Of a stretch of 64,000 bases of DNA, positions 18,033-29,058 are shown in pieces. Origin of the DNA: Alphaproteobacteria bacterium (GTDB lineage: Bacteria; Pseudomonadota; Alphaproteobacteria; Geminicoccales; Geminicoccaceae); NCBI GenBank assembly GCA_027045875.1, contig JALUAG010000066.1, positions 1 to 64,000 on the forward strand, read 5' to 3'. The stretch's first letter is position 1. Each line of letters opens with the position of its first letter. A program made the translations under genes and the position numbers. A model generated the notes under the pieces. It did no database searches. It was not told the DNA's origin and saw nothing but the letters and a program-made list of their open reading frames with translations.

Positions 18033-19274
18033 TCAGGCGCGCAGCCGTCGCTCGAGCTCGGCCAGCAGGGCCTCCCGGTCGGCCGCGAGCCCGCCCTCGA
18101 GCCACCACGCCTCGAGCGCCCGCAGGAGACGCCCCATCGCCGGTCCGGGCGCCACGCCGCGGTCCAGGAGGTCCCGCCCCCTCAGGGGAAAGGCGGGCGG
18201 AGTCCATCGGGCGGCGAGCGCGAGCAGGGCCTCGAGCCGCGCGCGGTCCATCGCCCCCTCGGCCGCCGCCAGCCGCAGGAGATCGGCATAGGTGCGGGCA
18301 CCGAGCCTGTAGATCCCCGCCTTGTGCCGGCCCTCGGGTGCCCCGGGATCGGGCAGCGGGGCGGTGGTCAGCCGCAGGAGCCGCTCCGTCTCGCGCCGGG
18401 AAAGCCGCAGCCGGTGGGCGATCGTGAGCACCTTGGACGCATCCGCCTCGGGCCCCCTGAGGAGTGCCGCGAGACGGAGCAGGGGGTCGGCCTCCGGTGC
18501 CAGCTCGAGCAGCCGCGCGAGACGATCGCGATGGACCGGAACCGGCAGGATGCGGGCCAGCCCTCCCGTCTCAGCCATGAGGTCGAGGGCCGCGAGCACA
18601 CCGGGTGCCGCCAGCAGTCGCAGGAGCTCCTCGCGAATGCGCTCGCCCGACAGTCGGTCCAGGCCTTCGGCTTCGGCCGCACAGGCGGCGAGCGCTTCGG
18701 CATCCGCCGGCGGCCGGCCGAAGCGGGCGAAGAAGCGGAAGAAGCGCAGGATGCGGAGATAGTCCTCGCGGATGCGCCGGCGGGGATCGCCGACGAAGCG
18801 GATGCGCCCCGCGGCGAGGTCCTCGCGACCGCCGAAATAGTCGAAGAGCCGCCCCTCGGCGTCGCAGCTCATGGCGTTGATGGTGAAATCGCGGCGTGCC
18901 GCGTCGGCCTCGAAGTCCTCGGTGAATTCCACCGCCGCATGGCGCCCGAAACATTCCACGTCGCGCCGCAGGGTGGTGATCTCGTAGTGGCGATCGCCCG
19001 GAATCGCGGTCACCGTGCCATGGGCGAGCCCGGTGGGCACCACCTTGATGCCGGCGGCCTCGAGGCGGGCCATGACCTCCTCGGGGCGGGCGGCGGTGGC
19101 GATGTCGAGATCGACGATGTCGATCCGCGGATCGAGCAGCGTGTCGCGCACGCAGCCGCCGACGAAGCGCGATTCCTTGCCGGTCGCGGCCAGTGCCTCC
19201 AGCACCCGTCGCGTTTCCGGCGCCGTCAGCCAGCGCGCGCCCGCCAGCGGCCGATCCCCGCCGTCGCCGCCCAT
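18033..19274 (-). CDS. cca: CCA tRNA nucleotidyltransferase / poly(A) polymerase family
   Basis: Class II nucleotidyltransferase that adds or repairs the 3' CCA of tRNAs. 413 aa. The N-terminal head has FVGGCVRDTLLD, the metal-binding DIVDLDIAT (DxD), VPTGLAHGTVT, the RRDFTINAM block near residue 128 and IREDYLRILRFFRFFARFG near 168, the segment that selects nucleotides in this superfamily. The rest is the helical body and tail. The alphaproteobacterial order DUF1285-NUDIX-CCA supports the role. The ATG at 19274 lies 3 bp beyond the NUDIX stop. Confidence 0.93.
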   Translation of the reverse strand: MGGDGGDRPLAGARWLTAPETRRVLEALAATGKESRFVGGCVRDTLLDPRIDIVDLDIATAARPEEVMARLEAAGIKVVPTGLAHGTVTAIPGDRHYEITTLRRDVECFGRHAAVEFTEDFEADAARRDFTINAMSCDAEGRLFDYFGGREDLAAGRIRFVGDPRRRIREDYLRILRFFRFFARFGRPPADAEALAACAAEAEGLDRLSGERIREELLRLLAAPGVLAALDLMAETGGLARILPVPVHRDRLARLLELAPEADPLLRLAALLRGPEADASKVLTIAHRLRLSRRETERLLRLTTAPLPDPGAPEGRHKAGIYRLGARTYADLLRLAAAEGAMDRARLEALLALAARWTPPAFPLRGRDLLDRGVAPGPAMGRLLRALEAWWLEGGLAADREALLAELERRLRA

Positions 19275-19277
19275 CGG

Positions 19278-19901
19278 TCAGGACCGCCGCCCGGCGGCGT
19301 CGCCGGTCAGCAGGCGCGAAAGGCCCACGAGGATGCCCGCGGTGGCACCCCAGATGCGACGGTCGTCGTAGGGCAGCACCCAGGTGAGGCGACGCCTGCC
19401 GCGGCCCTCGTAGGTCTCGCGCCGGTGGTTGGCGGGGTCGAGGACGAAGGGTAGCGGCACCTCGAACACCTCCTCCACCTCGCGGGGATCGAGGCGCAGC
19501 GTCGGTGCCGGCTCGATCCAGCCCACATAGGGATGGATGCGGAACCCCGTGGCGGTATCGTAGATCGGAAGCCGCCCCAGGAGGCGCACGCGATCGCGGG
19601 CGATCCCCACCTCCTCCTCGGCCTCCCTCAGAGCGGCGCAGGCGGGATCGGAATCGCAGCCCTCGATGCGCCCGCCGGGGAAGCTGATCTGCCCGGCATG
19701 ATCGCGCAGCCGCGGGCTGCGGCGGGTGAGCAGCACGGTGGTCCGGTCCTCGCGGCCGATCAGCGGCACCAGCACGGCGGCGGGCACCGGCTCCCCGCCG
19801 GCGGGGTCCTTCCCGCCGTCCCCGCCCGGCGGCGCGTTCCCGGCCGCAACCAGTCGAGCGGCGATGGCCTCGGGATCGAAACGGCCGTCGGTCGGGATCA
19901 T
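19278..19901 (-). CDS. NUDIX CoA pyrophosphatase (YeaB/NudL-like)
   Basis: Putative hydrolase of CoA or acyl-CoA to phosphopantetheine and 3',5'-ADP. 207 aa. The NUDIX box is clear near residues 75-98 (PGGRIEGCDSDPAC followed by AALREAEEEVGI), preceded by LLTRRSPRLRDHAGQISFPGG. That LTxRxxxLxxHxGQxxFPGG block is the CoA-specific UPF0035 signature. The ATG overlaps the DUF1285 stop by 4 bp (19898-19901), and its own stop lies just before the CCA-adding enzyme gene. Confidence 0.88.
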   Translation of the reverse strand: MIPTDGRFDPEAIAARLVAAGNAPPGGDGGKDPAGGEPVPAAVLVPLIGREDRTTVLLTRRSPRLRDHAGQISFPGGRIEGCDSDPACAALREAEEEVGIARDRVRLLGRLPIYDTATGFRIHPYVGWIEPAPTLRLDPREVEEVFEVPLPFVLDPANHRRETYEGRGRRRLTWVLPYDDRRIWGATAGILVGLSRLLTGDAAGRRS

Positions 19902-20452
19902 GCCTCCCCTTCCTCGGGCCGTACGCCGTCGGTCTCGAGGGGGAAGAAGCGGCCGGCACTCCATACACCGAGCGCCCCGTCCGCCTCGCCGGGCACCGCC
20001 AGCTCCGCGAGCTCGTAGTAGACCGGGCGCGCGATCCGCGCCTCGAGCCCCCGCTCGAGCCCGAGATAGGGCACGCAGGCACCGTGCGCATCGGGGCGCA
20101 GACGGAGCCCGGCCTCCTCGCCCAGGGTCACCCAGCGATCGAGATTGGTACGGAAGCGCAGGCGCTGCCGCCGTCCCTCGCCTTCGCGATCGAGCTCGAC
20201 CGCGAGGAAAGGGGCGTCCTCCACCTCCACCGGGATCTGTTCGAAGGGGGTGAGCAGCCAGTAGCGGCCGTCGGGTGCACGGCGGAGGGCGGTGGCGAAG
20301 AGGCGCACGAGCTCGAGGCGCCCGATGGGCGCGCCCTCGTGGTACCAGGTGCCGTGGCGGTCGATGCGCATGCCGATATCGGAACAGCGGGCGCCCGCCC
20401 CGGCCGCGAGCGCGGCCAGCTCGGCCTCCGGATCCCATCTGCGCTCGGCCAA
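19898..20452 (-). CDS. DUF1285 domain-containing protein
   Basis: 184-aa cytoplasmic protein of unknown function. The DUF1285 signature is present: DRHGTWYHEGAPIGRLELVRLF near residues 31-52, then YWLLTPFEQIPVEVEDAPFLAVEL. The N-terminal half pairs small beta strands, and the C-terminal half is rich in charged and aromatic residues. No ATG is available at the proper position. TTG 20452, with GGGGAG eight bases upstream, is the likely start. It leads the three-gene DUF1285-NUDIX-CCA unit, divergent from the MoxR cluster. Confidence 0.82.
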   Translation of the reverse strand: MAERRWDPEAELAALAAGAGARCSDIGMRIDRHGTWYHEGAPIGRLELVRLFATALRRAPDGRYWLLTPFEQIPVEVEDAPFLAVELDREGEGRRQRLRFRTNLDRWVTLGEEAGLRLRPDAHGACVPYLGLERGLEARIARPVYYELAELAVPGEADGALGVWSAGRFFPLETDGVRPEEGEA

Positions 20453-20550
20453 TTCGCGGCTCCCCGCTCGCCTTTATTTCCTCTGCGATCGCTCCAGTTT
20501 TGGGTTATGTATGGCCGAAGAGAGCCGCGATCCAGTGGTGGTGGAACCAG

Positions 20551-21547
<997 letters not shown>

Positions 21548-21558
<11 letters not shown>

Positions 21559-22450
21559 GACCGCCGCCACACCGGCGCCGCTGCTGCGGCTGCGGGAGCG
21601 GGCGGAACGGCTGGGAGAGCGGCTGCCGGCGCTGCTCGTGGAGGCCGAACGGGTGGCGGCGACCGTGGCCCAGGGCGTGCACGGCCGGCGGCGCACCGGC
21701 ACCGGCGAGACCTTCTGGCAGTTCCGTCTCTACCAGCCCGGCGACGACGCCCGCAGCATCGACTGGCGGCAGTCGGCGCGCGCCACCCAGCACCATTTCG
21801 TGCGCGAGCAGGAATGGGAGGCGGCCGAAAGCGTCTGGATCTGGTGCGACCGTTCCCCGTCCATGCGCTACCGCTCGCCGCCGGTGGCCGAGGCCAAGGA
21901 GGAGCGCGCGCTGCTGCTGGCGATCGCGCTCTCGGTGCTGCTGGTGCGGGCCGGGGAGCGGGTGGCGCTGCTGGGCACCGGCGAGCCGCCCCGCGGCGGC
22001 CGTTTCGGTCTCGACGCCCTGTGCCGGGGGCTGGCCGCCAGCGCCACCTCCGACACCCTGCCGCCCGTGGTCCGGCTGCCGCGCCACGCCCGCCTCGTGC
22101 TGATCTCGGATTTCCTCGCCCCGGTGGAGCGCTGGCAGGAGTTGCTCGCCCGCTACACCGGCCTCGGCCTGCGGGCGGCGGTGCTGCAGATCACCGACCC
22201 GGCGGAGGAGGAGCTTCCCTTCGAGGGGCGGGTGCTGTTCGAGGGGCCGGAGGAGGAGGGACGTCACCTGATCGGCAACGTGCGCGAGGTGCGCGCCCGC
22301 TACCGCCGTCTGTTCGCGGCCCATCGGGAACGGTTGCGCCGGCTGTGCCTGTCGCGGGGCTGGAACTTCGCCGTCCATCGCACCGATCGGGCCGCGGCAT
22401 CCGGCCTGCTGACTCTCTACCAGATGCTGGCCCCGAGCGCCGTCGACTGA
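21548..22450 (+). CDS. DUF58 (VWA-like) domain protein
   Basis: 300-aa cytosolic partner of MoxR ATPases. The DUF58 core HGRRRTGTGETFWQFRLYQPGDDARSIDWRQSAR lies at residues ~45-80. It is followed by a VWA-like fold with an apparent metal-ion site, WIWCDRSPSMRY (DxSxS) near residue 101, and the strand LVLISDFLAPVERWQELL. Function in this family is unsettled; proposed roles include envelope stress and chaperone partnering. It overlaps moxR by 11 bp and lies 3 bp before the BatA-like gene, so all are likely co-translated. Confidence 0.9.
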
Positions 22451-22453
22451 GCG

Positions 22454-25168
22454 ATGCTGTCCCTCGGTCCCCTCGCCTTCGCCCAGCCCTGGCTGCTCCT
22501 CGCCCTCGCCGCCCTGCCCGCCATCTGGTGGCTGCTGCGGGCGACGCCGCCGGCGCCGCGCCGGGTGGTGTTCCCGCCGTTCCTCATCCTGGCCCGGCTG
22601 CTGAGCAGCGAGCGGACGCCGGCTCGCACCCCGTGGTGGCTTTTGCTCCTGCGCCTCGTCATCGCGGCCCTCCTGATCCTGGCGATGGCCGGCCCGGTCC
22701 TCGATCCACGGCCGCGCCTCGCCGGCGACGGGCCGCTGCTGATCGTGCTCGACGACGGCTGGGCCGCCGCCCCGCGCTGGAAGGGGCGGATCGACACGCT
22801 GCGCGACCTGCTGGCGCGCGCCCAGCGCGAGAACCGTCCCGTCCATCTGCTGCGCACCGCCCCCCGGCGCGGCGGAACCGAGCTCCTGGCCGACGATCCC
22901 GGGCGCCTCGCCCGGCGGGTGGCCGATTTCGCGCCGCGGCCCTGGCCCGTGCGCCACGATCTCGCGCTCGAGACGCTGTCCCGGCTCGAGGGTTCCGCCT
23001 TCACCGTCTTCTGGCTGGCGGACGGCATCTACGCCGATCCCGAGGGGCGGGAGACGGCGGCCGATTTCGCCCGCGAGCTGCGACGGCTCGGCCCCCTCAC
23101 CGTGTTCGCCGATCCGAGCGCCGACCGGGCCCGGCTGCTGCGCGAGCCGGTCGCCGAAGGTGACACGCTGCGCCTCGAGCTCCTGCGGCCGCTGGCCGGA
23201 CCGCCGGAAGCGGTGCCGGTGACGGCCCGCGGTCCTGCCGGCGAGATCCTCGCCCGCACCGAGCTCCGCTTCGCCGCGGGCGAGCGGACCGGCCGCGGTG
23301 GCATCACCCTGCCCCTCGAAATCCGCAACCGCATCGCCCGCCTCGAGACCCCCACTGCCGGCGCCGGCACGGTGGTGCTGTTCGACGAGCGCTGGCGACG
23401 CCGGATCGTCGGCCTCACCGGCGCCGAGCGCGATCCCGAGGCCCAGCCCCTGCTCTCGGAGCTCTACTTCGTGAGCCGCGCCCTCGCACCCTACGCCGAG
23501 CTGCGCCAGGGGCGGATCGCCGACCTGGTCGCGGCGCCGCTGTCGATGATCGTGCTCGCCGATGTCGGCCGCCTCGCCGACGACGAGCGGGAGCTCCTCG
23601 AGAACTGGATCCGCCGCGGCGGGGTGCTCCTGCGCTTCGCCGGCCCGCGGCTCGCCGCCGGTGGCGACGATCTCCTGCCCATCCGCCTGCGGCAGGGCGA
23701 TCGCATCCTGGGCGGGGCCATGTCCTGGTCGAAACCGCTGCCCTTCGCGCCCTTCCCGAACGAGGGTCCCTTCGCCGGGCTGGAGACCACCTCCGAGGCG
23801 CTCGTCTACCGCCAGGTGCTGGCCGAGCCGGGACCCGAACTCGCCGCCGCCACCCTGGCGACCCTCGAGGACGGCACGCCGATCATCACCGGCCGGCGCA
23901 TGGGTGAGGGATGGCTGCTGCTCGTCCACACCACCGCCAACACGAGCTGGACGAGTCTTCCCCTTTCGCGGCTGTTCATCGACATCATGCGGCGCACCAT
24001 GGCCCTGGCGCCGGGCGTGGGCGGTCGACCGGAGGGCATGCTGCGCGCCACCCGGGTGCTCGACGGCTTCGGTCGCCTCGGAGCGCCGCCGGCCGATCTC
24101 CTGCCGCTGCCGGCGGGCGAGCTCGCCGCCGCCCTGCCCGGCCCCGACACACCGCCCGGTCTGTGGGCGCCGGTGGCCGCCGAGGCGGAGGCACCGGGCG
24201 TCGCCCTCAACCTCCAGAAGGGGGTCCGGGACAGCCGCGCCCTCGATCTCGAGGCGCTGGTTCCCGAAGTACGGCCCTACGAGCGCGGCCGCGAGACGCC
24301 CCTCGCCCCCTGGCTGCTCGCCGCCGCGCTGCTGCTGGCCCTCGCCGATCTCCTGATCGCCCTCGCGCTGCGCGGCCTTCTGCGGCCGGTGGCGGCGGCC
24401 TTCCTCCTGGTCGCGCTCGCCGCCGCCCCGGCGGGCGCCGCCGAGGACGACGCGGCCCTCGCCCAGCGCCTCGCCCAGACCCGCCTCGCCTACGTGCGCA
24501 CAGGCCTCCCCGAGGTGGACCGCCTGAGCGCCGCCGGCCTCGAGGGGCTGGGCTTCGTGCTCGCCCGCCGCACCTCGGTGGAGCCGGCCGATCCGGTCGG
24601 GGTCGATCCCGCCGCCGACGAGCTCGCCCTCTATCCCCTGCTCTACTGGCCGGTCCCGCCCGAGCATCCCGATCTCGCGCCCGGCACCCTCGCCCGGGTG
24701 GACGGCTATCTCAAGAACGGCGGCATGATCCTGTTCGACACCGGCGATGCCGGCCGCCTGCTGCCGGGCCAGAGCGGCGGGCCGGGCGAACAGCGGTTGG
24801 CCCAGCTCCTCGAGGGGCTCGATCTGCCGCCGCTCGTGCCGGTGCCCGAGAACCACGCTCTCACCCGCTCCTTCTATCTGCTGCGGGAGTTCCCGGGGCG
24901 CTTCACCGGCCAGCCGGTCTGGATCGACGAGGTGCCCGCCGGCATCAATGACGGGGTGTCGAGCGTGGTCATCGGCGCCAACGACTGGGCGGCGGCCTGG
25001 GCCATCGACGATCTCGGGGCGCCGCTGCTGCCGGTGGTGCCGGGGGGCGAACGGCAGCGGGAGATGGCGCGGCGCTTCGGCGTCAACCTCGTGATGTACG
25101 CGCTGACCGGCAACTACAAGACCGACCAGGTGCACATCCCGGCCCTGCTCGAGAGGCTCAGCCAATGA
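22454..25168 (+). CDS. BatA-like membrane protein with C-terminal DUF4159 domain
   Basis: 904-aa membrane protein. The N-terminus (LGPLAFAQPWLLLALAALPAIWWLLR; then ARTPWWLLLLRLVIAALLILAMAGPVLDP) is the BatA-type double helix. A VWA-like region follows in which the metal motif has decayed to LDDGWAA. The middle (about 340-600) is a class I glutamine-amidotransferase-like fold (IVLADVGRLADDERELLENWIRRGG). Two further membrane helices occur near 615-660, the second ending in AAPAGAAED like a signal sequence. The last ~220 residues are DUF4159 (RLAYVRTGLPEVDRLSAAGLEGL; DELALYPLLYWPV; YLKNGGMILFDTGDAG). The overall plan suggests an envelope protein exposing DUF4159 outside. Biochemical role unknown. 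Its stop overlaps the next ATG by 4 bp. Confidence 0.85.
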   Translation: MLSLGPLAFAQPWLLLALAALPAIWWLLRATPPAPRRVVFPPFLILARLLSSERTPARTPWWLLLLRLVIAALLILAMAGPVLDPRPRLAGDGPLLIVLDDGWAAAPRWKGRIDTLRDLLARAQRENRPVHLLRTAPRRGGTELLADDPGRLARRVADFAPRPWPVRHDLALETLSRLEGSAFTVFWLADGIYADPEGRETAADFARELRRLGPLTVFADPSADRARLLREPVAEGDTLRLELLRPLAGPPEAVPVTARGPAGEILARTELRFAAGERTGRGGITLPLEIRNRIARLETPTAGAGTVVLFDERWRRRIVGLTGAERDPEAQPLLSELYFVSRALAPYAELRQGRIADLVAAPLSMIVLADVGRLADDERELLENWIRRGGVLLRFAGPRLAAGGDDLLPIRLRQGDRILGGAMSWSKPLPFAPFPNEGPFAGLETTSEALVYRQVLAEPGPELAAATLATLEDGTPIITGRRMGEGWLLLVHTTANTSWTSLPLSRLFIDIMRRTMALAPGVGGRPEGMLRATRVLDGFGRLGAPPADLLPLPAGELAAALPGPDTPPGLWAPVAAEAEAPGVALNLQKGVRDSRALDLEALVPEVRPYERGRETPLAPWLLAAALLLALADLLIALALRGLLRPVAAAFLLVALAAAPAGAAEDDAALAQRLAQTRLAYVRTGLPEVDRLSAAGLEGLGFVLARRTSVEPADPVGVDPAADELALYPLLYWPVPPEHPDLAPGTLARVDGYLKNGGMILFDTGDAGRLLPGQSGGPGEQRLAQLLEGLDLPPLVPVPENHALTRSFYLLREFPGRFTGQPVWIDEVPAGINDGVSSVVIGANDWAAAWAIDDLGAPLLPVVPGGERQREMARRFGVNLVMYALTGNYKTDQVHIPALLERLSQ

Positions 25169-27228
25169 ACGGCAGCAGCATCGTCTGGGCACCCTGGCTG
25201 CCCCTCTGGCTGCTCCTGCCGCTCGCGGTCCTGGCCGCGGCGCTGGTCGCCTTCGGCCTCTGGCGGCGGGCCCGCGGCATCGGCTTCCGCGCCCTCTTCC
25301 TCGGGCTGCTGCTGCTCGCCCTGGCCGGCCCCTCCCTCTACCGCGAGGAGCGCGATCCCCTGGGCAACATCGCGCTGCTGGTGGCCGACCGTTCGCCGAG
25401 CCAGCGGCTCGACCGGCGCGGGGAGCAGACCGAGGAGGCCCTGGAGGCGCTGCGTGCCCGCCTTTCCCGGCTGCCCGGGCTGGAGCTCCGCGAGGTCACC
25501 GTGCGCGGTGACGGGCGCGAGGGCACGCCCCTCTTCTCCCGCCTGCGCGAGGCCCTCGGAGAGGTCGACCGCAGCCGCCTCGCCGGGGTGATCGCCATCA
25601 CCGACGGGCAGGTGCACGATCTGCCGGAGGAGGTCTCCGGCTGGCCCGAGGAGGTGCCGCTCCAGGTGCTGCTCACCGGCCGCCCGGACGAGAGCGACCG
25701 GGCCCTGTTGATCGAGGCGGCGCCGAGCTTCGCCGTCGTCGGCGAGCCGCAGGAACTGGTCCTGCGGGTAATCGAGCAGCCACCCCTCCCCGAGCGGCGG
25801 CCGCTCCGCCTCCTCCTCCGCCGCGACGGCGAGGTCATCGCCGATACCCGCGTCATCGCCGACGATCCGGTCCGGATTCCCTTCACGCTGGAGAAGGCGG
25901 GCCGCACGGTGCTCGAAGCCGAGGTGGAGACGAGACCGGGCGAGCTCACCACCCTCAACAACCGGCAGGTGCTCTTCGTGAGCGGCGTGCGCGACCGGCT
26001 GCGGGTGCTCCTGGTCTCGGGCCTGCCCTATCCCGGGCTCCGGGTGTGGCGCAACCTGCTCAAGGCCGATCCCTCGGTGGACCTCGTGCATTTCACCATC
26101 CTGCGGCCGCCGGAGAAGCAGGACGGCACGCCGATCCGCGAGCTGGCGCTGATCGCCTTCCCCACCCGAGAGCTGTTCGAGCTCAAGCTCGGCGAGTTCG
26201 ACCTCGTCATCTTCGACCGCTACGCTCGCCGCGGGCTCCTGCCCCTCGTCTATCTCGACAACATCGCCCGCTACGTGGAGGAGGGCGGCGCCCTGCTCGA
26301 AGCGGCGGGACCGGAATTCGGCTCGCTCCTCAGCCTCTACCGCACGCCCCTCGCCCGCGTCCTGCCCGGCCGTCCCACGGGCCAGGTCCTGGAGCAGGGT
26401 TTCCGCCCGCGGCTCACCGAGCTCGGCCGTCGCCATCCCGTCACCCGCGGCCTCGCCGGCGCCGCTCCCGACGATCCCCGTTGGGGCCGCTGGTTCCGCC
26501 AGATTGAGGTGGAGGCGCAGGCGGGGGAGGTGGTGATGACCGGCGTCGACGGCCGGCCGCTCCTCATCCTCCAGCGGGTCGGCGAGGGCCGCGTGGCCCA
26601 GCTCCTCTCCGACCAGGCCTGGCTGTGGGCGCGCGGCTTCGAGGGCGGCGGTCCGCAGAGCCTGCTGCTGCGCCGCCTCGTCCACTGGCTGATGCGCGAA
26701 CCCGAGCTCGAGGAGGAGGCGCTGGTCGCCCGCCCGGTCGAGGGCGGCATCGAGATCGAGCGCCGCTCGCTGGCCGAGGCGCCGGCGGAGGTGGTGATCG
26801 AGAGCCCCTCGGGCGTGCGCCGCACCGTCACCCTGGAGCCCGACGAGGACGGCATCGCCCGCCTGCGCGTCGCCGCCGAGGAGGAGGGCCTCTACCGCAT
26901 CGGCGACGGCGAACGGATGGCCTTCGCCGCACCGCGGCCGATCGCCGCCCGGGAGCTCGAGAACATGCTCTCGACGCCGGAGATCCTGGCGCCCCTCGCC
27001 GAGGCCACCGGCGGCACGGTCACCCGTCTATCCGCCGCCGGCACGCCGGATGTCCGCCTCGTCGGCAGCGGCCGGCGCGCCTTCGGCCGCGGCTGGATCG
27101 GGCTCCGCGACCGCGAGCGCTACGTGGTGCGGGCGACGAGCCGCACGCCCCTGCTGCCGGCGCCGCTGGCCCTCCTTCTCCTCCTGGCCACCGCCGCCCT
27201 CGCCTGGTGGCGCGAGGGTCGCGTCTGA
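25165..27228 (+). CDS. Membrane protein with VWA-like and glutamine amidotransferase-like domains
   Basis: 687 aa, last gene of the MoxR cluster. Two N-terminal helices (residues ~8-30 and ~40-57) and one C-terminal helix (~662-680) bracket a large soluble region. The first part has a VWA-like core with an intact DxSxS site (LLVADRSPSQRLDRRG near 70) and VIAITDGQVHDL near 143. The second (about 270-410) is class I GATase-like (RVLLVSGLPYPGLRVWRNLL; FDLVIFDRYAR; NIARYVEEGGALLEAAGPEFG) but has no obvious Cys-His-Glu triad, so it is probably non-catalytic. It is a common neighbour of DUF4159 proteins; no function is established. The ATG at 25165 overlaps the upstream stop (ATGA). Confidence 0.8.
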   Translation: MNGSSIVWAPWLPLWLLLPLAVLAAALVAFGLWRRARGIGFRALFLGLLLLALAGPSLYREERDPLGNIALLVADRSPSQRLDRRGEQTEEALEALRARLSRLPGLELREVTVRGDGREGTPLFSRLREALGEVDRSRLAGVIAITDGQVHDLPEEVSGWPEEVPLQVLLTGRPDESDRALLIEAAPSFAVVGEPQELVLRVIEQPPLPERRPLRLLLRRDGEVIADTRVIADDPVRIPFTLEKAGRTVLEAEVETRPGELTTLNNRQVLFVSGVRDRLRVLLVSGLPYPGLRVWRNLLKADPSVDLVHFTILRPPEKQDGTPIRELALIAFPTRELFELKLGEFDLVIFDRYARRGLLPLVYLDNIARYVEEGGALLEAAGPEFGSLLSLYRTPLARVLPGRPTGQVLEQGFRPRLTELGRRHPVTRGLAGAAPDDPRWGRWFRQIEVEAQAGEVVMTGVDGRPLLILQRVGEGRVAQLLSDQAWLWARGFEGGGPQSLLLRRLVHWLMREPELEEEALVARPVEGGIEIERRSLAEAPAEVVIESPSGVRRTVTLEPDEDGIARLRVAAEEEGLYRIGDGERMAFAAPRPIAARELENMLSTPEILAPLAEATGGTVTRLSAAGTPDVRLVGSGRRAFGRGWIGLRDRERYVVRATSRTPLLPAPLALLLLLATAALAWWREGRV

Positions 27229-27240
27229 GCCGCCCGCCGC

Positions 27241-28968
27241 TCAGAGATCGGCGTAGGCCACGACCTCGCCCCTGGCGCCGGGGTGCGTGACCGCCCCCTT
27301 CTCCGCCGGGCCCACGTTCTGGGCGTAGCGCCAGAGCGCGCCCGAGCCGTACATGGTGGCGCGCGGCGTCCATTCGCGGCGCCGCGCCTCGAGCTCGGCC
27401 TCGGAGAGCTCGACGTCGAGGGTTCCCGCCTCGGCGTCGATGGCGATCACGTCGCCGTCGCGCAGCAGGCCGATGGGACCGCCCACCGCCGCCTCGGGAC
27501 CGACATGGCCGATGCAGAAGCCGCGGGTGGCGCCCGAGAAGCGACCGTCGGTGATGAGCGCCACCTTGTCCCCCATGCCCTGACCGTAGATGGCGCTCGT
27601 GACCCCCAGCATCTCGCGCATGCCGGGGCCGCCCTTGGGTCCCTCGTAGCGGATGACGATCACCTCGCCCGCCTCGTAGCGACGCGCCTGCACCGCCGCC
27701 ATGGCGTCCTCCTCGCAGTCGAACACCCGTGCCGGCCCGCGGAACTTGAGGGAAGGCAGGCCCGCCACCTTGACGATCGCTCCCTCGGGCGCGAGGGAGC
27801 CGCGCAGGCCCACCACCCCGCCCCAGCTGGTGATGGGATCGGAGACCGGCCGCACCACCTCCTGATCGGGGTTCCAGGCGACATCGGCCAGGTTCTCGGC
27901 GATCGTCCGACCCGTCACGGTGAGGCAGTCGCCGTGCAGATAGCCCCCGTCCAGGAGCGCCTTCATCAGCAGCGGCACCCCCCCGGCGTCGGCCAGGTCC
28001 TTCATGACGAAGCGTCCGGCCGGCTTGAGGTCGGCGATGTAGGGCGTCTCGCGGAAGATGCGCGCCACGTCGTGGAGATCGAAGTCGATCCCCGCCTCGT
28101 GGGCGATGGCCGGCAGATGCAGGGCGGCGTTGGTGGAGCCGCCGGAGGCCGCCACCACCCGGGCGGCGTTCTCGAGGCTCTTGCGGGTGACGATGTCGCG
28201 CGGGCGGATGCCGAGCTCCAGGAGCTTAATGACCATCTCGCCCGACCGCTCGCCCCAGCGGTCGCGGGCCTCCATGGGCGCCGGCGTGCCGGCCGAATCG
28301 GGCAACGCCAGGCCGATCGCCTCCGAGACGCAGGCCATGGTGTTGGCGGTGAACTGGCCGCCGCAGGCGCCGGCCGAGGGACAGGCCGCCTGTTCGAGCT
28401 CGTAGAGCTCCTCCTCGCTCATCTCGCCCACGGCATGCTTGCCCACCGCCTCGAACACGTCCTGCACGGTGACGTCGCGGCCGCGCCAGCGCCCCGGCAG
28501 GATCGAGCCGCCGTACATGAAGATCGCCGGGACATTGAGGCGCACCATGGCCATCATCATCCCCGGCAGCGACTTGTCGCAGCCGGCGAGCGCTACGAGG
28601 GCGTCGTAGGCGTGGCCGCGCATGGTGAGCTCGACCGAATCGGCGATCACCTCGCGCGAGACGAGCGAGCTCTTCATGCCCTGGTGGCCCATGGCGATGC
28701 CGTCGGTGACGGTGATGGTGGTGAATTCGCGCGGCGTGCCACCGGCCCGCGAGACGCCCGTCTTGACCGCCTGCGCCTGTCGGTGGAGGGCGATGTTGCA
28801 GGGAGCGGCCTCGTTCCACGCCGTGGCCACGCCTACGAACGGCCGGTCGATGTCTTCCTTGGACAGGCCCATCGCGTAATAGTATGAGCGGTGCGGCGCG
28901 CGATCCGGACCAAGGGTCGCATGACGGCTCGGCAGCCGGGACTTGTCGAAGATCGTGATCGTGGGCAT
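27241..28968 (-). CDS. ilvD: Dihydroxy-acid dehydratase
   Basis: Fe-S dehydratase of the third step in valine, isoleucine and pantothenate synthesis. 575 aa. Conserved blocks are [66 protein letters not shown] (cluster cysteine), [24 protein letters not shown] and [23 protein letters not shown]. The ATG at 28968 is preceded by a strong GGAGGGAG. It converges on the MoxR cluster with a 12-bp gap and is divergent from yihY. No other ilv gene is in the window. Confidence 0.97.
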   Translation of the reverse strand: MPTITIFDKSRLPSRHATLGPDRAPHRSYYYAMGLSKEDIDRPFVGVATAWNEAAPCNIALHRQAQAVKTGVSRAGGTPREFTTITVTDGIAMGHQGMKSSLVSREVIADSVELTMRGHAYDALVALAGCDKSLPGMMMAMVRLNVPAIFMYGGSILPGRWRGRDVTVQDVFEAVGKHAVGEMSEEELYELEQAACPSAGACGGQFTANTMACVSEAIGLALPDSAGTPAPMEARDRWGERSGEMVIKLLELGIRPRDIVTRKSLENAARVVAASGGSTNAALHLPAIAHEAGIDFDLHDVARIFRETPYIADLKPAGRFVMKDLADAGGVPLLMKALLDGGYLHGDCLTVTGRTIAENLADVAWNPDQEVVRPVSDPITSWGGVVGLRGSLAPEGAIVKVAGLPSLKFRGPARVFDCEEDAMAAVQARRYEAGEVIVIRYEGPKGGPGMREMLGVTSAIYGQGMGDKVALITDGRFSGATRGFCIGHVGPEAAVGGPIGLLRDGDVIAIDAEAGTLDVELSEAELEARRREWTPRATMYGSGALWRYAQNVGPAEKGAVTHPGARGEVVAYADL

Positions 28969-29058
28969 GGCTCTCCCTCCCCGTCGCTCGGGCGGCGCGA
29001 AACTACCGCGCCCCCGACCGTCTGACCAGAGCGCAGGAGAGCCGGAACGGGAGCGGCG